A stretch of DNA of 10,000 nt from Anaerolinea sp. (GTDB lineage Bacteria; Chloroflexota; Anaerolineae; Anaerolineales; Anaerolineaceae): positions 1-10,000 of the forward strand of contig JAIWNK010000109.1 in NCBI GenBank assembly GCA_020216845.1. The letters are read 5' to 3'. The notes beneath the pieces were generated by a model. It searched no databases, was not told where the DNA came from, and was given only the letters and a program-made list of their open reading frames with translations. Shown here one piece after another: positions 5,205 to 10,000 of the stretch. Every line of letters starts with the position of its first letter. Position 1 is the stretch's first letter. The translations under genes were made by a program, and so were the position numbers.

Positions 5205-6275
5205 ATGAGCATACGCATTGTTTTCATGGGATCGCCCGAATTTGCCTTGCCGACGTTGGCGGGGCTGGCAAAGGGGTATGAGGTTGTTGGCGTGGTGACT
5301 CAGCCTGATCGCGAGGCTGGGCGTGGACGGGTGCTGACTCCGCCTCCGGTGAAGGTGCTGGCGCAGGAATTGGGGCTGCCGGTGATGCAGCCGCTGCGCC
5401 TCAAACAGCCCGAGGCATTGGCGCAATTGCAGGCCTGGCAGCCCGATTTGATCGTTGTTGCCGCTTTTGGCCAAATTTTACGTCAGTCGGTGTTGGATTT
5501 GCCGCGCTTTGGCTGTCTGAATGTTCATGCCTCGCTCTTGCCGCGCTGGCGTGGAGCGTCGCCGGTTCAGGCAGCGATTTGGGAGGGGGACACGACGACC
5601 GGCGTGACAATTATGAAGATGGATGCCGGTTTGGATACGGGGCCTATTTTGGCGGAGCGGACTGAGCCAATTTGGGCAACCGATACAGCGGGTAGCCTGG
5701 GGGAACGCCTGGCAAAGCTTGGCGCCGATTTGTTGTTGGAAATTTTGCCGGCCTACCTGGCCGGGAGAATGAATTTACAACCGCAACCAATTGGGAAATG
5801 CCTTGCCGTCAATTTTAGCCAGGATTCAGCTGGGTTTCTGCGTACGATTCGCATGGGCTATTTTGCCACCTATGCACCGATGCTGAAAAAAGAGGATGGT
5901 CAATTGCGATTTGAGCAACCGGTGCAGCGCCTGGAGCGACAGGTGCGTGCCTTGAATCCCTGGCCGGAGGCGTTTTTCTTCTGGCAGGGTCAGCCGCTGA
6001 AGGTGTTGCAGGCGGAGGCAATCTGGGACGGTAACGTATTGGGGGACATGCCTGTGCCGGTGGTGGGAAGGAAGGATGGGCATTTGGTGTTGCGCACAGA
6101 GTGGGCGGGGCAGATGCACCTGGCAATTGGCGAATTGGGGCAGCAAGATGGCTGGCCGGTGGTCGGCGCGTTGGGGGGGATGTTGCTGTTGCGCGAGGTG
6201 CAACCGGCGGGCAAGAAGCCGATGCGCGGCGATGTGTTTCTGCGCGGGGCACGTGAGTGGGGCAGGAGGGATTGA
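5205..6275 (+). CDS. fmt: Methionyl-tRNA formyltransferase with two extra segments
   Basis: Formylates initiator Met-tRNA using 10-formyltetrahydrofolate, in the cytoplasm. The 356-residue protein starts MSIRIVFMGSPEFALPTL and carries the active-site block NVHASLLPRWRGASP (107-121; Asn107 and His109) and MDAGLDTGPIL (139-149; Asp144), matching the E. coli Asn106/His108/Asp144 set. The C-terminal OB-type domain includes ATYAPMLKKEDG (221-232), RALNPWPEAF (248-257) and VQPAGKKPMRG (332-342). It is about 40 residues longer than the usual 310-320: about 20 extra residues lie in the interdomain linker (197-219) and about 24 in the C-terminal domain (297-320), both in frame. The start at 5205 fits the family N-terminus and the promoter; an alternative ATG at 5178 abuts the preceding stop codon and would add nine residues. 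It is the first gene of a tight four-gene run. Confidence 0.92.
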   Translation: MSIRIVFMGSPEFALPTLAGLAKGYEVVGVVTQPDREAGRGRVLTPPPVKVLAQELGLPVMQPLRLKQPEALAQLQAWQPDLIVVAAFGQILRQSVLDLPRFGCLNVHASLLPRWRGASPVQAAIWEGDTTTGVTIMKMDAGLDTGPILAERTEPIWATDTAGSLGERLAKLGADLLLEILPAYLAGRMNLQPQPIGKCLAVNFSQDSAGFLRTIRMGYFATYAPMLKKEDGQLRFEQPVQRLERQVRALNPWPEAFFFWQGQPLKVLQAEAIWDGNVLGDMPVPVVGRKDGHLVLRTEWAGQMHLAIGELGQQDGWPVVGALGGMLLLREVQPAGKKPMRGDVFLRGAREWGRRD

Positions 6276-6279
6276 TGAG

Positions 6280-7308
6280 ATGCGTTGGTTGATGCTGGGT
6301 GTTGGTGCAATTGGCGGCTATGTTGGCGGTAGCCTGGCGCTTGCCGATGAAGATGTTACCTTTCTCGACCGTCCGCAGACGGTGCAGCTGCTGCAGCGGG
6401 ATGGGCTGACGCTGCGGATTGGCGGGCAGGCCCATCATTTGACGCAACTGCATGTGGTCAGTTCCCTGCCAGAGGCACTGCGGGCTGCACCCTATGATGT
6501 GGCCGTGTTGGCGGTCAAATCGTATGATACCGATGGTGTGGTGGAGATGTTGGCGCCCTATGTTGTTAGCTTGCCGCCGGTTTTGTGCTTGCAAAATGGG
6601 GTGGAAAATGAGCTACGTCTTGCTCAGGTTTTGGGGCAAGACAAGGTGTTGCGCGGCACGGTGACAAGTGCCATTGGCCGCAGGCCGGGCGAAATTGTGC
6701 TGGAGCGGTTGCGCGGCCTGGGGGTGGCAAAGGAACATGCCTTAGCCCCGGCGTTGGTGAATGCGTTGAATCGGGCTGGGTTGCGCGCGCACCTGTTTGA
6801 AAATGGCCCGGCGATGAAGTGGTCAAAAATGCTGACCAATTTGCTGGCAAATGCCAGCGCGGCCTTGCTGGATTGGAGCGCGGCGCAGGTGTTTGCCAAC
6901 CCGCAACTGTACCGCCTGGAGATGGCGCAGCTGCATGAGGCGCTGGCGGTGATGCGAGCGCTGCACTTGCCGGTGGTGGATTTGCCCGGTACGCCGGTGC
7001 GCGCCCTGGCAATGGCCGCCCGTTTGCCTGTGACGCTGAGTCAGCCATTGTTGCGCAGGGCGTTGGGACGCGGGCGCGGCGGCAAAATGCCTTCGTTTCA
7101 CATTGATTTGCACAGCGGCAGCGGAAAAAGTGAGGTGGCTTATCTGAATGGGGCGGTGGCGCGTTTGGGGCAAGCAGTGGGGGTGCCTGCGCCGGTCAAT
7201 CGCCGCCTGACGGAGCTGCTGATGGCGGTGACCACTGGACAGCTGCCGATGGATACCTTTCAGAATCGGCCACAAGCGTTATGGGAGGCGGTTTATGAGC
7301 GTGCCTGA
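6280..7308 (+). CDS. 2-dehydropantoate 2-reductase family protein (ketopantoate reductase)
   Basis: A 342-residue NADPH-dependent reductase of the PanE/ApbA family, which reduces ketopantoate to pantoate for pantothenate and CoA synthesis. The Rossmann motif GVGAIGG is at residues 7-13. Residues corresponding to E. coli PanE functional positions are present: Lys80 (K72), Asn106 in LQNG (N98), Lys183 and Asn187 in KWSKMLTN (K176, N180), and Glu285 in KSEVAYLNG (E256). The PSFHIDLHSG block precedes this Glu, as usual. At 342 residues it is longer than E. coli PanE (about 303), like many paralogues of broader 2-keto-acid specificity, so panE is not assigned. The start at 6280 has GGAGG at 6265-6269 and lies four bases after the fmt stop; the next gene begins before it ends (14-base overlap), so translation is probably coupled. 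Confidence 0.88.
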   Translation: MRWLMLGVGAIGGYVGGSLALADEDVTFLDRPQTVQLLQRDGLTLRIGGQAHHLTQLHVVSSLPEALRAAPYDVAVLAVKSYDTDGVVEMLAPYVVSLPPVLCLQNGVENELRLAQVLGQDKVLRGTVTSAIGRRPGEIVLERLRGLGVAKEHALAPALVNALNRAGLRAHLFENGPAMKWSKMLTNLLANASAALLDWSAAQVFANPQLYRLEMAQLHEALAVMRALHLPVVDLPGTPVRALAMAARLPVTLSQPLLRRALGRGRGGKMPSFHIDLHSGSGKSEVAYLNGAVARLGQAVGVPAPVNRRLTELLMAVTTGQLPMDTFQNRPQALWEAVYERA

Positions 7309-8677
7309 ATGGGTGCAGGATGCTGTTTTCTATCAAATTTTTCCGGATCGGTTTGCGCGCAGTCGCGAGAACATTCGTCCCTATTTGCAGCCTTGGGGCT
7401 CAACACCGACGCTGACGGGCTTTCAGGGCGGTGATTTGCGCGGGGTGATGGAACGCTTCGATTACTTGCTAGACCTGGGGATCAATGCCATTTATTTCAA
7501 TCCCATCTTTCAATCGAGCTCGACCCATCGTTACAACGCCGATGATTATTACCGCATTGATGACCGTCTGGGGAGTCTTGCTGATTTTCGCGCTTTGCTC
7601 AACCTGGCACATCGCAATGGGGTGCGGGTGATTTTGGATGGCGTGTTCAATCATTGTGGGCGCGGCTTTTTTGCATTCCACGACTTGGTAGAGAACGGTG
7701 CTGATTCGGTCTACCGCGACTGGTTCCATGTGCGGCGTTTTCCGTTGCGGGCCTATGAACCGGGGAAGGCGCGCAATTATGTGGGGTGGTGGGGCTATAA
7801 GAGCCTGCCAAAATTCAACACGGATACGCCGCAGGTGCGGCGCTATTTGTTGGATGTGGCGCGCTTTTGGATTGATGAAGGCATTGATGGCTGGCGATTG
7901 GACGTGCCGAATGAGATTGATGACGATGGCTTTTGGGCGGAGTTCCGTCAGACGGTGCGGGCGGGCAATCCGCAGGCCTATCTGTTGGGCGAGATTTGGG
8001 AACCCTTGCCGCGTTGGGTGGGAGATGAACACTTTGACGGGCTGATGAATTATCCATTGCGCACGGCGTTGCTCGATTTGCTGACGGGTCGCTGCACGGC
8101 GCAGGTGTTTGGGCAGCGGGCTGAGGCGTTGTTGCGGCTTTATCCGCAGGAGAATGTGCGTGCCATGTATGTGCTATTGGGCAGCCATGACACGGAGCGA
8201 ATCTGGACGATGGCGGAGGGCGATTTGCGCAAACTGCAGCTGGCATTTGCCTTTCAGTTTGCTTATCCCGGCGCGCCGGCTGTGTATTATGGGGATGAGG
8301 TTGGCCTGGCCGGTGGGCGAGACCCGCAGTGTCGGGCGGCCTTTCCATGGGATGGGCCCTGGAATGAGGCGCTGCGCGCCTGGGTAAAACATCTGATTGC
8401 GTTGCGCCATGTCAGTCCATCGTTGCGGCGCGGTGACTATCGCGGCCTGGACTGTGCTTCGTCAAATTGTTACGCCTTTCTGCGCAGTGTGGAAGAGGAA
8501 ACCGTGTTGGTAGTGTTGAATGCAAGCGAGCAAGCACAGACGTTGACATTGGCCGCACCGGAACAGTGGCCGGAGGGCTATCAGCCGATGGATATGCTGG
8601 GCGGGCGGGCTGGCCGGGTGATGGATGGACAAGTGACGCTGACGTTAGCTGCCTGGGGTGTGGTTTACCTGGCGTGA
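7295..8677 (+). CDS. GH13 alpha-amylase family hydrolase, neopullulanase/cyclomaltodextrinase-like
   Basis: A 460-residue glycoside hydrolase acting on alpha-1,4-glucans such as maltodextrins. It opens with WVQDAVFYQIFPDRFARS, typical of GH13 cyclomaltodextrinase/neopullulanase-type enzymes. The conserved regions are complete: DGVFNH (115-120), GWRLDVPNE (199-207, nucleophile Asp203), GEIWE (232-236, acid/base Glu233) and LLGSHDTER (295-302, Asp299); LPKFNTD (171-177) matches the MPKLN block typical of this subgroup. A beta-rich C-terminal domain follows from about 385. There is no signal peptide and no N-terminal CBM34-type domain, so it is a trimmed cytoplasmic form, probably degrading imported maltodextrins. 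GGGAGG at 7283-7288 precedes the ATG, which overlaps the reductase gene by 14 bases. Exact substrate (cyclodextrin, pullulan, maltodextrin) is not decidable from the sequence. Confidence 0.9.
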   Translation: MSVPEWVQDAVFYQIFPDRFARSRENIRPYLQPWGSTPTLTGFQGGDLRGVMERFDYLLDLGINAIYFNPIFQSSSTHRYNADDYYRIDDRLGSLADFRALLNLAHRNGVRVILDGVFNHCGRGFFAFHDLVENGADSVYRDWFHVRRFPLRAYEPGKARNYVGWWGYKSLPKFNTDTPQVRRYLLDVARFWIDEGIDGWRLDVPNEIDDDGFWAEFRQTVRAGNPQAYLLGEIWEPLPRWVGDEHFDGLMNYPLRTALLDLLTGRCTAQVFGQRAEALLRLYPQENVRAMYVLLGSHDTERIWTMAEGDLRKLQLAFAFQFAYPGAPAVYYGDEVGLAGGRDPQCRAAFPWDGPWNEALRAWVKHLIALRHVSPSLRRGDYRGLDCASSNCYAFLRSVEEETVLVVLNASEQAQTLTLAAPEQWPEGYQPMDMLGGRAGRVMDGQVTLTLAAWGVVYLA

Positions 8678-8682
8678 GCAAT

Positions 8683-8687
8683 GGAGG
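8683..8687 (+). promoter_or_regulatory. Ribosome-binding site deciding the start of the membrane protein
   Basis: GGAGG lies five bases upstream of the ATG at 8693. The in-frame ATG at 8681 overlaps this site and has no such site of its own, so 8693 is preferred. Confidence 0.6.
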
Positions 8688-8692
8688 ATCGG

Positions 8693-9697
8693 ATGAAACG
8701 GTTTTTCAGCGGGTTGCTGGGTGTGGCGTTGGTGGCAGCTGTGTTTCTCACTGCATTGGCTTTGCCTGCTTTTGGGACGGTTTTTTCCAATCAGGCATGG
8801 GTGGATGCTTTCTTGCGGCAGGATCTTCCTGATGCGCTGGTGCGGGCGGTGACCCCACCGCTGTTGAGCGGTGAGTTGCTGCCCTTTGACCCGCGCATCA
8901 CTGCTACGTTGTCCTCAGAGCAAGGCTACGCCCTGACGCACTTGCTCTTGCCGCAGGGCTGGCTGCAACAGCAAACTCAGGTTTTGGTAAACCGCACCCT
9001 GGACTTTTTGCGCATGGAGAGCGATAGTCTCGCTTTGGAGGTGGATTTGAGCCCGGTCAAAAGTGCCTGGCGGGCTCAGGCACGTTCGATGGCCGAATTG
9101 TTGGTCAGTTCGTGGCCGTTTTGCACGCAGGCCGATTTGGCGGCAGCAAGTGCTGCCTTGCTGAAACGAGACCTGGCCGCTTTGCCGATTTGTCAGCCAC
9201 AACAGGTGTTGCGCGGGCAAGTTGTGGATGTGTTGGAAGGTCAGCTGTTGTTGATGGAGGGAGATATTCCTGCGCAGGTGTTGTTGAACGATCCGCCGCT
9301 TTCTAACCGTGAGGCATTGAAAATGCCGTTGGTGCGCAGCTTTCGCTTTTGGTATCGCCTGTTGCCTTGGGGGCCTGTGTCGTTCTTGGGCCTGACGATT
9401 TTGCTAGTGGTGTTGAATTGGAAGCAAGGCCGACGGCTGACTGTCATTTGGGGGGCGGCAACATTGATGGGCGGGCTGTTGGCTGCGGGGATGGCATGGA
9501 ATGTGTTGCGGGGGTTGGGGCAGGCGAATTTTGTCTCTTCAGCCAATTTGCAAGCACCTGTAGAACTGACGGTGGTCATTCTGACCGCGTATGCACAGGT
9601 GATGACGGACTTTGCCTTTGAGGCGCTGTTTTTGGCGGCGCTTGCGGCTTTGTTGGGTGTGGTTGTCTTGGTTGGCGGGCGCTTGTTGCGCCGTTGA
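8693..9697 (+). CDS. Unrecognised four-helix membrane protein with a large extracytoplasmic loop
   Basis: A 334-residue protein I cannot assign to a known family. Residues 5-27 (SGLLGVALVAAVFLTALALP region) form an N-terminal membrane segment or uncleaved signal. Residues 30-220 are a soluble, mostly helical domain probably outside the membrane, with two cysteines, Cys144 (SSWPFCTQAD) and Cys167 (LPICQPQQ), that could form a disulfide. Three more membrane segments lie at about 225-243, 250-270 and 308-329, ending in RLLRR. No catalytic motif is visible. It follows the amylase gene by 15 bases and looks co-transcribed with the fmt group. The start at 8693 is set by GGAGG (8683-8687). It ends one base before the convergent proC stop. 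A Chloroflexota-specific membrane protein family is likely, but this is inference. Confidence 0.65.
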   Translation: MKRFFSGLLGVALVAAVFLTALALPAFGTVFSNQAWVDAFLRQDLPDALVRAVTPPLLSGELLPFDPRITATLSSEQGYALTHLLLPQGWLQQQTQVLVNRTLDFLRMESDSLALEVDLSPVKSAWRAQARSMAELLVSSWPFCTQADLAAASAALLKRDLAALPICQPQQVLRGQVVDVLEGQLLLMEGDIPAQVLLNDPPLSNREALKMPLVRSFRFWYRLLPWGPVSFLGLTILLVVLNWKQGRRLTVIWGAATLMGGLLAAGMAWNVLRGLGQANFVSSANLQAPVELTVVILTAYAQVMTDFAFEALFLAALAALLGVVVLVGGRLLRR

Positions 9698-9698
9698 T

Positions 9699-10000
9699 TC
9701 AGCTGTTGGTGTCTTTTTCGGGAGGCTGACCAGCAGGTTGCCCTTTGCCGAGGGTTTGGGCACGCTCATAGGCGGCCCATACGGCGCGCGACAGCGCTGT
9801 GCGGAAGCCAGCTTTTTCAAGGTAGTAGAGCGCTGCGGCGGAGGTGCCGCCGGGGGATGTGACCTGATTGCGCAGGGCTGCCGGATGATTGTTGCGCACT
9901 GTGTAATAATCACACGAGCCGCGCAGGGTTTGTATCACAAGCTGCTCGGCAATGCGGCGCGGAAAGCCCAAATGCACGCCGGCGTCAATCAAGGCTTCCA
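9699..10000 (-). CDS. proC: Pyrroline-5-carboxylate reductase, C-terminal part
   Basis: The last step of proline synthesis (1-pyrroline-5-carboxylate to L-proline, NAD(P)H dependent). Only the C-terminal 99 residues fall in the window; the gene runs off the right edge. Visible hallmarks of the dimerisation domain are EALIDAGVHLGFPRRIAEQL and the family signature HPAALRNQVTSPGGTSAAAL, followed by LEKAGFRTALSRAVWAA. The TSPGGT loop contributes to the active site. The tail after ERAQTLG (about 15 residues, GKGQPAGQPPEKDTNS) is extra, polar and probably disordered. The reading frame stays open to the edge. It converges on the membrane-protein gene with one base between the two stop codons and no room for a terminator between them. 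Confidence 0.92.
   Translation of the reverse strand, partial: EALIDAGVHLGFPRRIAEQLVIQTLRGSCDYYTVRNNHPAALRNQVTSPGGTSAAALYYLEKAGFRTALSRAVWAAYERAQTLGKGQPAGQPPEKDTNS

Noticed and set aside
5815..6594. Minus-strand open frame of about 260 codons over the fmt/reductase junction
   Set aside because: The translation is Pro/His/Gln-rich and unrelated to anything known, while both plus-strand genes have complete catalytic motifs.

Overview
The window reads as ordinary chromosome from a free-living bacterium. It has moderate-to-high GC, dense genes and short spacers. The gene families suggest Chloroflexota: a GD-repeat/SHOCT-like protein pair, an S51-like protein with a cysteinyl-tRNA synthetase tail, a stand-alone ketopantoate reductase, and an unrecognised four-helix membrane protein. 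That assignment is inferred from gene content only; there is no rRNA or tRNA here. I see no mobile element, CRISPR array, phage gene or tRNA.

Layout. On the minus strand, 1986 down to the left edge holds a probable three-gene operon: tryptophanase (tnaA), a small lipoprotein and the N-terminus of an M32 carboxypeptidase. A divergent intergenic stretch (1987-2193) follows, and its right half is strikingly AT-rich. On the plus strand, 2194-4003 is a two-gene module: a soluble 18-residue-repeat protein with coiled coil, proline linker and C-terminal SHOCT-like helices, then a two-helix membrane protein that starts with the same kind of module. A strong hairpin (4021-4060) separates it from a new promoter and an S51-peptidase-like protein fused to a CysRS-type C-terminal tail (4149-5177). 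Next comes a tight plus-strand run, 5205-9697: fmt, a ketopantoate reductase, a GH13 amylase-family hydrolase and an unknown membrane protein. The right edge carries the C-terminal part of proC on the minus strand, converging on the membrane protein with a single base between stop codons.

How the genes fit together. The tnaA-lipoprotein-M32 cluster is consistent with peptide and tryptophan use (peptides to amino acids; tryptophan to pyruvate, ammonia and indole), though the link is by position only. The 2194-4003 pair looks like an envelope-associated or regulatory module of the YvlB/LiaX kind. The fmt run mixes translation initiation, a pantothenate-type reductase and intracellular maltodextrin breakdown, so it is probably a co-transcribed housekeeping group and not one pathway.

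The points most worth a second look are the 2194-4003 module and its AT-rich, TATTGA-repeat promoter; the S51/CysRS-tail fusion; a probable leaderless start for fmt and two extra segments inside Fmt; and tryptophanase-type specificity residues on a tyrosine-phenol-lyase-like body. None of these amounts to a clearly new system.
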